From contig NZ_CAJPVG010000003.1 of assembly GCF_905397375.1 (NCBI RefSeq), forward strand, positions 310,001-374,000: a stretch of 64,000 bases of DNA, in the 5' to 3' direction. This document shows, piece after piece, positions 30,018 to 39,579 of this stretch (position 1 is the first letter of the stretch; every line of letters starts with the position of its first letter). This DNA comes from Ralstonia mannitolilytica (GTDB taxonomy: Bacteria; Pseudomonadota; Gammaproteobacteria; Burkholderiales; Burkholderiaceae). The notes beneath the pieces are model-generated. The model made no database searches. It saw nothing but the letters and a program-made list of their open reading frames with translations, and was not told the origin of the DNA. Both the position numbers and the translations under genes were made by a program.

Positions 30018-30541
30018 GCTGCCTCCACGCCGCTTGCCTCGCAGCTGATGCGCATGACGAGGGCATCCTCCCGCGTGTTGTTCTCTGCCGGGTAATAGCG
30101 CTTGCGACGACCAATCTCGGCAAACCCGGCGCGGCGATACAGCGCAATGGCCCCCGTGTTGGACGGACGCACCTCCAGCAGCAGGCTGCCGAAACCGTGC
30201 GCGAGTGTGAGCGCCACCGCCAGCCGAAGCAGCCAGCGGCCCAGGCCCTGGCGCTGCCACACCGGCGCCACTGTCACGTTGAGCAGGTGCATCTCGTCGA
30301 CCACCGGCATGAGGATCAGGTAGCCCGCGACCTCGTTGCCCCCGTCGCGCAGCACGATGCCAAGGTGGCCAGACTTGAGCGAATCCTCGAAATTGCCGCG
30401 CGACCAGGGGAACGCAAACGCGGTCTGTTCGACGGCGGCCACGCCTGCCACATCGAGCGCAGTCATGCGCTCGGCGCGCCACCCGGCGGGCAGCGGCGTC
30501 TGTGCGGCAACGCCTGCGAGCGCGGTGTCGATGAGGCTCAT
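30014..30541 (-). CDS. rimI: Ribosomal protein alanine N-acetyltransferase RimI
   Basis: A 175-aa GNAT-fold acetyltransferase that acetylates the N-terminal alanine of ribosomal protein S18. The acetyl-CoA-binding motif is WQRQGLGRWLLR, and LLEVRPSNTGAIALYRRAGFAEIGRRKRYY is the typical RimI C-terminal half. It overlaps the tsaB gene upstream and the glycosylase gene downstream by 4 bases each. The tsaB-rimI neighbourhood is widely conserved. Confidence 0.92.
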   Translation of the reverse strand: MSLIDTALAGVAAQTPLPAGWRAERMTALDVAGVAAVEQTAFAFPWSRGNFEDSLKSGHLGIVLRDGGNEVAGYLILMPVVDEMHLLNVTVAPVWQRQGLGRWLLRLAVALTLAHGFGSLLLEVRPSNTGAIALYRRAGFAEIGRRKRYYPAENNTREDALVMRISCEASGVEAA

Positions 30542-31278
30542 GCGCCGGCACCTGCTGCCGCAGCCTTGGCCAACTGCACAGCCTGGCGTTCTTCAATGGT
30601 GAGCGCGACCTTGTCACGCACATAGAGCGGCGCCGCCTCTTCGGGCCGGACCGTATGCCCAGCCGCCAGAAGGCGCAAGCCGACCGCAACAACCTCACGC
30701 GCGTGTGGCGCAACCTCAGGCAGCACCGCAGCAGCCCCTGAGGCCACGGCCAACCGGTCGCCGAACACCGTCACGGCGTTGCCGGCCAGCCAGTACGGCT
30801 GCGATGGCGCCACCACGCTGTCCGGGCTGCTCACCTGGATGGCGGAAAGCGCGTGCCACCCGGAGGCCTCCTGCGCCGTGTCGGCGGGCATGAAGCTGGC
30901 CCAGTAGCACTCGTCCATGCGGGCATCCAGCGCCACCGTCACAGCGGTGCCAGCGGGCAGGGACGCCCGCGTCTGTTCTGCGCCGGCCACCAGCGAGTTG
31001 ACCGGCACGACCGGCAGGTCCGCGCCGAAGGCCAGGCCCTGCGCGACCCCGCACGACGTACGCAGGCCGGTAAAGGAACCCGGCCCCGCGCCGAACGCGA
31101 TGGCCGCACAATCGGCCAGGGCGATACCGGCCTCGGCCAGCAACTCGGCGGCGGCGGGCAGCACGCGACTGCTCGATCGCGCCCCCGTGTGTTCGTGGCG
31201 GAACAGTGTGCGGGTGCCGTCACCGAGGGCGACGGAACAGAACTCGGTGGAAGTGTCGAAAGCGAGAATCCAGGGCAT
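30538..31278 (-). CDS. tsaB: tRNA threonylcarbamoyladenosine biosynthesis protein TsaB
   Basis: A 246-aa ASKHA-fold protein that partners TsaD/TsaE to make t6A37 in ANN-decoding tRNAs. The N-terminus WILAFDTSTEFCSVAL and the segment FGAGPGSFTGLRTSCGVAQGLAF are TsaB hallmarks. It lacks the TsaD metal-binding histidines, as expected. The ATG at 31278 is chosen for the canonical start; an upstream in-frame codon adds 10 non-conserved residues. It is first in the operon with rimI and the uracil glycosylase. Confidence 0.93.
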   Translation of the reverse strand: MPWILAFDTSTEFCSVALGDGTRTLFRHEHTGARSSSRVLPAAAELLAEAGIALADCAAIAFGAGPGSFTGLRTSCGVAQGLAFGADLPVVPVNSLVAGAEQTRASLPAGTAVTVALDARMDECYWASFMPADTAQEASGWHALSAIQVSSPDSVVAPSQPYWLAGNAVTVFGDRLAVASGAAAVLPEVAPHAREVVAVGLRLLAAGHTVRPEEAAPLYVRDKVALTIEERQAVQLAKAAAAGAGA

Positions 31279-31430
31279 CCCGGCATTGTAACGGCTGGTG
31301 TGTCGCATGAACGCGCGAACCGGCGGCGGCGCACGCCGGAAACCGAAGCCATCCTCGAATTCAAACGGCGTGGGAGCGCCCCCCCGGACGCTATCATCGC
31401 CAGACCATTGTCTTTCAGCCGGGAATCATC

Positions 31431-31700
31431 ATGAGCGACCTGCAAGCCCGTTTCGAGCAAGCCCAGATCGACGTCAAGGGCCTCTCCGAGCGCCCCAGCA
31501 ACATGACGCTGCTGCGCCTGTATGCCCTCTACAAGCAAGGCGCCGAAGGCGACGCGCACGGCGACAAGCCTGGCTTCACCGACATCGTCGGCCGCTACAA
31601 GTTTGAAGCGTGGGAAGGCCTGAAAGGCACGTCGCAGGATGAGGCCAAGCAGAAGTACATCGACCTCGTCGAAGAACTGAAGAGCGGCGCGACGACGTGA
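31431..31700 (+). CDS. Acyl-CoA-binding protein (ACBP)
   Basis: An 89-aa four-helix acyl-CoA-binding protein, which keeps long-chain acyl-CoAs soluble in the cytoplasm. The family pattern is clear: FEQAQIDVKGLSERPSNMTLLRLYALYKQG and the conserved KFEAWEGLKGTSQDEAKQKYI. ACBPs are mainly eukaryotic, but short forms exist in some proteobacteria, including Ralstonia relatives. It is a single gene with its own terminator at 31722-31744 and divergent from tsaB. Confidence 0.93.
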   Translation: MSDLQARFEQAQIDVKGLSERPSNMTLLRLYALYKQGAEGDAHGDKPGFTDIVGRYKFEAWEGLKGTSQDEAKQKYIDLVEELKSGATT

Positions 31701-31721
31701 TCGGCACTGCGCCATGCACGG

Positions 31722-31744
31722 ACCGGGCCCCGCGCCCGGTTTTT
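31722..31744 (+). terminator. Rho-independent terminator of the ACBP gene
   Basis: ACCGGGC (31722-31728) pairs with GCCCGGT (31734-31740) around a 5-base loop, followed by a T-run. It lies 21 bases after the ACBP stop codon and its T-run touches the stop codon of the convergent MFS gene. Confidence 0.8.
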
Positions 31745-33201
31745 CATTGCGCAGACGACATGGCGACCGCCGGCCCGCTGCGGCGCATGCGCCACGCCGC
31801 CGCCACCGCAAGTGCGCACAGCGCACCGAGGAGGACGAAGGTCTCGTCGAAAGCGACGATCCGCGCCTGTGGGTCGACTGCGGCGCCGTGCACGGTCTCG
31901 ATGCCGCGCGTGGCGAGCCGCCATTGCAGGAAGATGCCCGTGGCCGACACGCCGATTGCCCCGCCGAGTTGACGCAGAAAGTTGACCGCACTCGAACCTT
32001 GGGCGATCAATGTGAAATCGACGCCGCGCATCGCGCCCAGGCTCAGCGACGGCAGCACGAAACCGAGCCCGACGCGCCCGACGACGGCAATGGCGATCAG
32101 CAGCAGATAACTGGTGTCGCGCGTGTTCGTCGCCATGAGAAAGAACGACAGCGCCAGCGCTGCCAGCCCGAACGACACCAGCCGGAACGGCTCGATGCGG
32201 TTGGTCAGCCGCCCCGCCAGCATGATCGTCACGGCCAGCACCAGCCCGGCGGGCAGCAGCACGAGGCCCGCGCGCGACGGCGCATACGCGAGCGCCACCT
32301 GCATGTACACGGGCACCAGGTATGTCGATCCATACAGCCCGGCGCCGTAGATGAACGCCACCACCGCGCCCATCGCAAACTGCCGGTAGCTGAAGAGGCG
32401 CAGGTCCAGCAACGGCGACTCCACCCGCCGCTGCCAGGACACGAAGCCCGCCACGCACACGCCCGACACGAGCATCAGCACCGCGCCGTGCACCACATCG
32501 CCGTGCAGTGCCACCAGCCCGTTCAGCAGCGAGACCGTCGCCGCGCCAATCAGCAGCAGGCCGCGCCAGTCCAGCGGCTTCGGGTCGCCCGCCATGGATG
32601 AATTGATGGCCATGAAGCGACGCGCCATCGCCCAGCCGAGCAGCGTGAACGGCACCACCACGAAGAAGATCGAGCGCCAGCCAAACAGCTCCACCAGAAA
32701 GCCGCCCACGCTGGGGCCGACCGCAGGCGCCAGCACCACGCCAAAACCGAACAGGCCGAACGCCTTGCCCTGCTCCCGCTCCGGAAACACGCGCAGGATC
32801 AGGATGTTGGGCAGCGGCTGCATGATGCCGGCGGCAACCCCCTCGACGACACGCATGGCGATCATCACGCCGTAGTTCGGCGACAGCCCGCCCGCCAGCC
32901 CGCCCACACCGAGCAGCACCAGCGCGCCGATGAACGTGCGCCGCAACCCGAAGCGCAGCAGCAGCCAGGGCGTCAGCAGCATCGACAAGGTCATCGCAAC
33001 CATGAAGCTCGCCGACACCCACTGCGCCCGCTCCTGCCCGAGCACGAAATGACGGCTCAGGTCGGGAATGGCCACGTTGACGATGGTGGCCGAGATGACC
33101 GACGACACCGCACCCACCATCAGCGTGAACAGCACGAGCCACTTGAAGCGCTCCCCGTGGCGCGCGCGCAGGGCCTCGAGCGTGGGCGTGAATGTCGTCA
33201 T
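31744..33201 (-). CDS. DHA2-family (EmrB/QacA) MFS drug exporter
   Basis: A 485-aa proton-driven exporter with about 14 hydrophobic segments. It carries the DHA2 signatures: the motif near WVSASFMVAMTLSMLLTPWL in helix 2 and the motif-C glycine pattern in VVLAPAVGPSVGGFLVE. No HlyD-like membrane-fusion partner lies beside it, so it is probably a stand-alone inner-membrane pump. Substrates are not predictable. The neighbouring minus-strand gene is the SRPBCC protein 83 bases upstream. Confidence 0.88.
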   Translation of the reverse strand: MTTFTPTLEALRARHGERFKWLVLFTLMVGAVSSVISATIVNVAIPDLSRHFVLGQERAQWVSASFMVAMTLSMLLTPWLLLRFGLRRTFIGALVLLGVGGLAGGLSPNYGVMIAMRVVEGVAAGIMQPLPNILILRVFPEREQGKAFGLFGFGVVLAPAVGPSVGGFLVELFGWRSIFFVVVPFTLLGWAMARRFMAINSSMAGDPKPLDWRGLLLIGAATVSLLNGLVALHGDVVHGAVLMLVSGVCVAGFVSWQRRVESPLLDLRLFSYRQFAMGAVVAFIYGAGLYGSTYLVPVYMQVALAYAPSRAGLVLLPAGLVLAVTIMLAGRLTNRIEPFRLVSFGLAALALSFFLMATNTRDTSYLLLIAIAVVGRVGLGFVLPSLSLGAMRGVDFTLIAQGSSAVNFLRQLGGAIGVSATGIFLQWRLATRGIETVHGAAVDPQARIVAFDETFVLLGALCALAVAAAWRMRRSGPAVAMSSAQ

Positions 33202-33284
33202 GGTCTCGTTCTGATGCTGTATGAGACGACCAGGAAGGGATCAGCCCGACCTGCACATCCTCCATGCAGGGCCGGGGTGGCAGG

Positions 33285-33782
33285 TCAGCCGAGGCGGCCG
33301 GTGGCGGCGATCTCGCGGATGCGGCGTACGGTGTCGATATCGGATTCGCGGTAGGCCGACTTGACGATCTCGGCATAGCGCGTATCGCCGCTCTCGTCCG
33401 CGTTGGGCAGCGTGGTGTCGTAGACGAACCGGATGAACGCCGCGTTGTTGTCGCCGGTTTCGATGGTCATGGTCAGGGAGCCGCCGGCGTGCTCGCCCGT
33501 GGCAGCCGTGGTGTACGTCACGCGGGTATGCGGCTCCAGGGTCACACGATCCTGGATGCGCGCGCGGCCGTACACCAGTTCGCGCTCGACCCAGCCGTCG
33601 CCTTCGGCCGTGATGATGCATTCGTCCAGGCTTTCGACGAATTCCTTTTGCTCGCGCACCCGCAGCACCAGGCCTTGCCAGATCTGGTTGGGGGTCAGCG
33701 CGTCGATGAGGGGGTTCAGTGGATCGTTGACTTCCACCAGGTGTTCAAAGCGCAAAGCAGCCTCCGCAAGATTTCTTGACAT
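33285..33782 (-). CDS. DUF1857 family SRPBCC protein (AtaL-like)
   Basis: A 165-aa protein of the AtaL-like DUF1857 family with a probable START/Bet v1 (SRPBCC) fold. Recognisable parts are FEHLVEVNDPLNPLIDALT and QIWQGLVLRVREQKEFVESLDEC. The ATG at 33782 is chosen over an in-frame codon 30 bases further up because family members start with a short S/RN-type sequence. The fold suggests binding of a hydrophobic ligand; no activity is established. Confidence 0.8.
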   Translation of the reverse strand: MSRNLAEAALRFEHLVEVNDPLNPLIDALTPNQIWQGLVLRVREQKEFVESLDECIITAEGDGWVERELVYGRARIQDRVTLEPHTRVTYTTAATGEHAGGSLTMTIETGDNNAAFIRFVYDTTLPNADESGDTRYAEIVKSAYRESDIDTVRRIREIAATGRLG

Positions 33783-33815
33783 TATCGCGCGGCTTGGCCC
33801 GCGCTGCGCCAAATG

Positions 33816-33850
33816 AAAAACGCCGGCGGGTTGCCCCGGCCGGCGTTTTT
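33816..33850. terminator. Hairpin with A- and T-runs on both sides (bidirectional form)
   Basis: AAAAACGCCGGC (33816-33827) and its complement (33839-33850) form a strong stem with an 11-base loop and poly-A before and poly-T after. It lies 30 bases downstream of the aceB stop codon, whose transcription it would end on the minus strand. On the plus strand no gene reads into it. Confidence 0.8.
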
Positions 33851-33879
33851 CATCGCGATGCCTGAAGCGTCGCCTGGCT

Positions 33880-35460
33880 TCAGATTTCTTCGTAGAGCGG
33901 CAGCGTCAGGAATTCTGCAAAGTCTTCCGAGGTCGACATCTGTTCGAAGATTTCTGCCGCGCGGTCAAAATGCCCCACCGCGCCCGTCTCCTTCACCTTG
34001 GCCAACTCTTCGGGGATCAGCTTGCGGACGAGTTCGGCCGTGACCTTCGTGCCGTCTTCGAGCTTGCCCTTGGGCGAGCGGATCCACTGCCACACCTGCG
34101 AGCGCGAAATCTCGGCCGTGGCGGCGTCTTCCATCAGGTTGTGGATCGGCACGCAACCGTTGCCGGCCAGCCAGGCACCCAGGTAGTGGATGCCGACGTT
34201 GATGTTCATGCGCAGGCCGGCTTCGGTGATCGGCGTTTCGGGCTGGAAGTTCAGCAGGTCGGCGGCCTTCACGTCCACGTCCGGACGCTGCTTGTCGAAC
34301 TGGTTCGGCTTGTCGCCCAGCACCGCCACGAACTCCTTCATGGCCGGCTCGACCAGGCCTGGGTGAGCCACCCAGCCGCCGTCGTAGCCGTCGGTCGCGT
34401 CGCGCTTCTTGTCGTTGATGATGCCCTGCATGGCGATGGCGTTCTTCTCCGGATCGTTCTTGATCGGGATCAGCGCGCTCATGCCGCCGATGGCCGGTGC
34501 ACCGCGCTTGTGACAGGTCTTGAGCAGCAGCAGCGCGTAGGCACGCATGAACGGCGAGGTCATCGTCACCTTGGCGCGGTCGGCCAGGCAGAAGTTCTTG
34601 TCGACCTTGAACTTCTTGATGCACGAGAAGATGTAGTCCCAGCGGCCGGCGTTCAGGCCAGCGCTGTGCTCGCGCAGTTCGTACAGGATTTCCTCCATCT
34701 CGAAGGCGGCGAGGATCGTCTCGATCAGCACGGTGGCCTTGATTGTGCCTTGCGGCAGGCCGATCTCGTTCTGCGCCATCACGAAGATGTCGTTCCACAG
34801 GCGCGCTTCCAGATGGCTCTCCATCTTCGGCAGGTAGAAGAACGGACCGGCGCCGCGGGCGATCTGCTCCTTGGCGTTGTGGAAGAAGAACAGCGCAAAG
34901 TCGAAGATGCCGCCGGAGACGCGCTCGCCGTCGACGGTCACGTGCTTCTCGTCGAGGTGCCAGCCGCGCGGACGCACCTGCAGCGTGGCGATCTTGTCGT
35001 TCAGCTTGTACGTCTTGCCGTTCGATTCCAGCGTAAGCGTGCGACGCACGGCAGCCTTCAGGTTGACCTGGCCTTGCAGCTGGTTGTGCCAGTTCGGGGT
35101 GTTGGAATCCTCGAAGTCGGTCATGTAGCTGTCCGCGCCCGAGTTGAACGCGTTGATGACCATCTTGGCATCGACCGGGCCGGTGATCTCCACCCGGCGG
35201 CAGTGCAGCGCGGGCGGGATCGGCGCAACCTTCCAGTCGCCCTCGCGGATGGCCTTCGTCTCGGGCAGGAAGTCCGGGCGCTCGCCGGCGTCCAGGCGCT
35301 TGGCGCGCTCGACACGCGCAGCCAGCAGCTCTTTGCGGCGCGGCTGGAAGGCACGGTGCAGCTTGGCGACCAGCGCCAGTGCTTCAGGGGTCAGAATGTC
35401 TTCGTAGGCCGGAAGGATCTCGGCCTTGATCTCCATGCCTTGGGGCAGCGTGAGCGCCAT
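33880..35460 (-). CDS. aceB: Malate synthase A
   Basis: A 526-aa enzyme that condenses glyoxylate with acetyl-CoA to malate, the second step of the glyoxylate shunt. The family signature is present as REHSAGLNAGRWDYIF, with FPETKAIREGDWKVAPIP-type and TDFEDSNTPNW segments typical of isoform A. Length (about 530 aa) also fits isoform A, not the larger G form. The ATG at 35460 gives MALTLPQGMEIKAEIL. It lies 73 bases downstream of the HAD gene on the same strand. Confidence 0.95.
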   Translation of the reverse strand: MALTLPQGMEIKAEILPAYEDILTPEALALVAKLHRAFQPRRKELLAARVERAKRLDAGERPDFLPETKAIREGDWKVAPIPPALHCRRVEITGPVDAKMVINAFNSGADSYMTDFEDSNTPNWHNQLQGQVNLKAAVRRTLTLESNGKTYKLNDKIATLQVRPRGWHLDEKHVTVDGERVSGGIFDFALFFFHNAKEQIARGAGPFFYLPKMESHLEARLWNDIFVMAQNEIGLPQGTIKATVLIETILAAFEMEEILYELREHSAGLNAGRWDYIFSCIKKFKVDKNFCLADRAKVTMTSPFMRAYALLLLKTCHKRGAPAIGGMSALIPIKNDPEKNAIAMQGIINDKKRDATDGYDGGWVAHPGLVEPAMKEFVAVLGDKPNQFDKQRPDVDVKAADLLNFQPETPITEAGLRMNINVGIHYLGAWLAGNGCVPIHNLMEDAATAEISRSQVWQWIRSPKGKLEDGTKVTAELVRKLIPEELAKVKETGAVGHFDRAAEIFEQMSTSEDFAEFLTLPLYEEI

Positions 35461-35533
35461 GGTTGTTCTCCAGAGGATGATGTGAGGGTTGAACGGGTTC
35501 GGTCCTATGGCTGGACCGATGAAATGCAATGCC

Positions 35534-36232
35534 TTACGTCGCTTGTGTTGCCTGCACGAACTGCAGCAGATCGCGCATGTCGTGGCCCGCCGCAGTGGGC
35601 GCCACGTCGAGCGCCTCGGGCGGATGCCCCAGGCGATTGATCCAGAACGTCTTGAAGCCGTACCACGTCGCGCCGCAGGCATCCCAGCCATTGGACGAGA
35701 CAAACAGAATCTGTTCCGCCGGCACACCAAACGCTTGTGGCGCCAGCGCGTAGGCTTGCGGCGCGGTCTTGTAGAGCTTGACCGCATCGACCGACAGCAC
35801 GTGATCGAACAGCCCGGACATGCCGGCACTCTTCACGGCAATGTCAAGCATCTGGGGGTTGCCGTTGGAGAGGATGCCCAGCGGCAAGCCCATCTCGCGC
35901 AGGCGGCGCAGCGCAGGCACGTTCTCGGGAAACGCCGACAGGCACGCATATTCGCGCATCAGCGTGGCCTCGTCGTGGGCGGAAAGCTCGACGCCCAGGC
36001 GGGCCGCGGCGTAGCGCAGCGCGTCGACGGTGATGTCCCAGAACGGCTTGTAATGCTCGCCCGAGGGGCCGGCCAGCGAGCGGATGCGGGTGTAGTCGAT
36101 CTGCTTGTCGCGCCAGAGGACCGACAGCGCCTCGCCCTTGCCGGCAAAGAGCTGCTCGGCGCGTGCCGCCACCGAATACACGTCGAACAACGTGCCATAG
36201 GCGTCGAAGACCACCGCGCGAATCGAACTCAT
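35534..36232 (-). CDS. Type II haloacid dehalogenase (HAD superfamily)
   Basis: A 232-aa L-2-haloacid dehalogenase-type HAD hydrolase. The nucleophile Asp10 lies in VVFDAYGTLFDVYS. Other family motifs are LSNGNPQML (motif II), KLYKTAPQAYAL (motif III lysine) and SSNGWDACGATWYGFKTFWINR, the haloacid dehalogenase version of motif IV. Such enzymes cleave 2-halo-carboxylic acids, giving hydroxy acids; with aceB next door, a role in using C2 acids such as glycolate from haloacetate is plausible but only inferred. Confidence 0.88.
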   Translation of the reverse strand: MSSIRAVVFDAYGTLFDVYSVAARAEQLFAGKGEALSVLWRDKQIDYTRIRSLAGPSGEHYKPFWDITVDALRYAAARLGVELSAHDEATLMREYACLSAFPENVPALRRLREMGLPLGILSNGNPQMLDIAVKSAGMSGLFDHVLSVDAVKLYKTAPQAYALAPQAFGVPAEQILFVSSNGWDACGATWYGFKTFWINRLGHPPEALDVAPTAAGHDMRDLLQFVQATQAT

Positions 36233-36378
36233 GCCTCAGCTCCACGGACCCGAAGGCCGGTACTCCGCGCGTTCCGCTCTGCAGAATGCTTCTCCGACCT
36301 TCGCAACGAGGGCCATTCTAGAAAAGGTGACGCGCTGCACAAAGACGCCAACGGTCACTTGATCTTTAACTTTTACCC

Positions 36379-36411
36379 GACGAATGGCGAGTGATAACCT
36401 TTATATTCGTC
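36379..36411. promoter_or_regulatory. Inverted repeat between the HAD gene and lysR (candidate LysR site)
   Basis: GACGAAT (36379-36385) and ATTCGTC (36405-36411) form a 7-bp dyad with an AT-rich centre, 34 bases before the LysR start codon and in the divergent gap with the HAD gene. LysR regulators commonly bind such a site to repress themselves and activate the divergent gene. This is positional inference. Confidence 0.4.
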
Positions 36412-36444
36412 ACAATCCCGCAGCACGCGGTATAAGCATCGGCC

Positions 36445-37374
36445 ATGGATCATTTCAAGCAGCTCGAAACGTTTGTCGCCGTGGCCACGCGCGGCAGCCT
36501 GTCTGCCGCGGCCGCCGCCGAGGGCGTCGCGCCCGCCATCATCGGGCGCCGCATCGACGCGCTCGAAGAGCGCCTGGGCGTGAAGCTCCTCGTACGCACG
36601 ACGCGGCGCATCACCCTCACTTTCGAGGGCTCGGCGTTCCTGGAAGACTGCCAGCGCATCCTCAATGACCTGCACAACGCCGAGGCCAGCGTGTCGGCGG
36701 GCGGCGTGAAGGCGAGCGGCCATCTGCGCGTGACGGCTCCGGCGGGCTTCGGCCGCCGCCATGTCGCGCCGATGGTGCCCGACTTCATTGCGTCGCATCC
36801 GGACGTGTCGATGACGCTGGACCTGGGCGACCGCGTGGTGGATCTCGTCAACGAGGGCTTCGATTGCGCCATCCGCCTCGGGGACCTGCCGGACTCCAGC
36901 CTCGTTTCGATCCGCCTGTGGGAAAACCGCCGCGTGGTGGTGGCCGCGCCGAGCTACCTCGAGCGCCGCGGTGTACCGACGCAGGTCGAGCAGCTTTCCG
37001 CCCACAACTGCCTGGCCTTCGGGGCCAGCGCCAACGTGCAGCGCGGCTGGGTGTTCCAGCAAGGCGGCAAGGCCATCACCGTGAAAGTCTCGGGCACCAT
37101 GGAATGCACCGACGGCGCGGTGCTGCGCGAGTGGTGCCTGCAGGGCCACGGGCTGGCCTGGCGCTCGTGGTGGGAGGTCGGGCACGACATCGCCACGGGC
37201 AAGCTGGTGACGGTGCTCGACGCCTTCGAGGCGCCGCCGATCGGCATCCACGCGGTGTTTCCGCAGCGCAAGCACCTGCCGTTGCGGGTGCGGCTCTTCA
37301 TCGATTTCCTCAAGAACACGTACGGCAACCCGGCCTACTGGCGCCGCGCCGACGCGCTGATCGGCATGGATTAG
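36445..37374 (+). CDS. LysR-family transcriptional regulator
   Basis: A 309-aa LysR regulator. The N-terminal HTH is clear (FKQLETFVAVATRGSLSAAAAAEGVAP, residues of about 4-30). The effector-binding domain covers about 90-300 and has the SGHLRVTAPAGFGRRHVAP pattern of the CrgA/DhcR-like subgroup. It is divergent from the HAD gene (212-base gap) and could regulate HAD-aceB, but no direct evidence fixes the target. Confidence 0.9.
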   Translation: MDHFKQLETFVAVATRGSLSAAAAAEGVAPAIIGRRIDALEERLGVKLLVRTTRRITLTFEGSAFLEDCQRILNDLHNAEASVSAGGVKASGHLRVTAPAGFGRRHVAPMVPDFIASHPDVSMTLDLGDRVVDLVNEGFDCAIRLGDLPDSSLVSIRLWENRRVVVAAPSYLERRGVPTQVEQLSAHNCLAFGASANVQRGWVFQQGGKAITVKVSGTMECTDGAVLREWCLQGHGLAWRSWWEVGHDIATGKLVTVLDAFEAPPIGIHAVFPQRKHLPLRVRLFIDFLKNTYGNPAYWRRADALIGMD

Positions 37375-37457
37375 CGATCACCCTGAGTGGGTGGAACCGC
37401 TCGTGCGGCCTACAATCAAGACAAGACCCTCTTTCGCACCCTCACTCCGGAGGCCGC

Positions 37458-37892
37458 ATGTTCCAGCACATCCTCATCCCGACCGATGGTTCTGAGCTGT
37501 CGCGCAAGGCGGTGGCGGGCGCGCTCGACTTTGCCAAGACCCTGGGCGCGCGCCTGACGGCATACACGTGTCTCGAGGAGTATCCGTACACGCCCTTCTC
37601 CGAGATCGTCGTGGAGACGCCGCAGGCGTTCAAGGAGCGGGTCGAAGCGCAGGCGCGCGTGGTCCTCAAGGACGTCGAGGACGCCGCCCGCAGCGCCGGC
37701 ATCGAGTGCGACACCGACATGAGCTGCTTCCCGGTGCCCTACATGGGCATCATCGACGCGGCCGAACGCCATGGCTGCGACGTCATCTTCATGGCCTCGC
37801 ACGGGCGGCGCGGGCTGGCCGGCCTGCTGCTCGGCAGCGAGACGCAGAAGGTGCTGACCCATACCGAAATCCCGGTAATCGTGTACCGCTGA
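37458..37892 (+). CDS. Universal stress protein, UspA family
   Basis: A 144-aa single-domain Usp. It begins MFQHILIPTDGSELSRKAV. The ATP-binding type motif G-2x-G-9x-G(S/T) is present as GRRGLAGLLLGSETQKVL, so it is likely to bind ATP. The ATG at 37458 follows CCGGAGG, a good ribosome site; an upstream in-frame extension is not supported. It ends 25 bases before a clear terminator. Confidence 0.92.
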   Translation: MFQHILIPTDGSELSRKAVAGALDFAKTLGARLTAYTCLEEYPYTPFSEIVVETPQAFKERVEAQARVVLKDVEDAARSAGIECDTDMSCFPVPYMGIIDAAERHGCDVIFMASHGRRGLAGLLLGSETQKVLTHTEIPVIVYR

Positions 37893-37916
37893 GAGCCGCT
37901 CGGGCCCATGCCGCAC

Positions 37917-37942
37917 AGCCGTCCTTGGGGACGGCTTTTTTT
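37917..37942 (+). terminator. Rho-independent terminator of the universal stress gene
   Basis: AGCCGTCC (37917-37924) pairs with GGACGGCT (37929-37936) around a TTGG loop, followed by a run of seven T. It lies 25 bases after the uspA-family stop codon. Confidence 0.88.
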
Positions 37943-38022
37943 CTCCACGCGCGAGGCGGTCTCACGCACGTGCCTGATCATCACGCTCTACGACCGCCCC
38001 GGCCCGCCCGCATGCCCCGAAC

Positions 38023-38178
38023 ATGAGCACGACACGCTCACAGAAGCCCGCGACCCGCAACGTCGAGCGCGCACACGACCTGATGCGCGAGCATTTCCAG
38101 CACATCGAGCAGTCGCTGGACCTGCATGCGACGCCCACGTCGGCACTCGACCTCGAATCGATTTTCAAGCGCACATAA
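38023..38178 (+). CDS. Possible small protein (51 aa), unknown
   Basis: A short open frame from ATG 38023 to TAA 38176-38178. It encodes 51 aa, beginning MSTTRSQKPATRNVERAHDL and ending LESIFKRT. About 80% of its codons end in G or C, as in real genes of this GC-rich chromosome, and the middle (HDLMREHFQHIEQSL) would form an amphipathic helix. It lies between two terminators, and its stop codon runs into the U-tract of the aceA terminator. No clear ribosome site or promoter is seen. I do not recognise it. Confidence 0.4.
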   Translation: MSTTRSQKPATRNVERAHDLMREHFQHIEQSLDLHATPTSALDLESIFKRT

Positions 38179-38208
38179 AAAAAACCGCGCCACTCACTGG
38201 GGCGCGGT
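38177..38208 (-). terminator. Rho-independent terminator of aceA
   Basis: Read on the minus strand, ACCGCGCC (38208-38201) pairs with GGCGCGGT (38191-38184) around a 9-base loop and is followed by eight T (38184-38177). It lies 67 bases downstream of the aceA stop codon. Confidence 0.85.
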
Positions 38209-38274
38209 CCGAGCGGCCGGCGTGTGGTCAGCACACCGGCCCAGGTGACCTGGATGCCGGATGCGTCGGCAACC

Positions 38275-39579
<1,305 letters not shown>

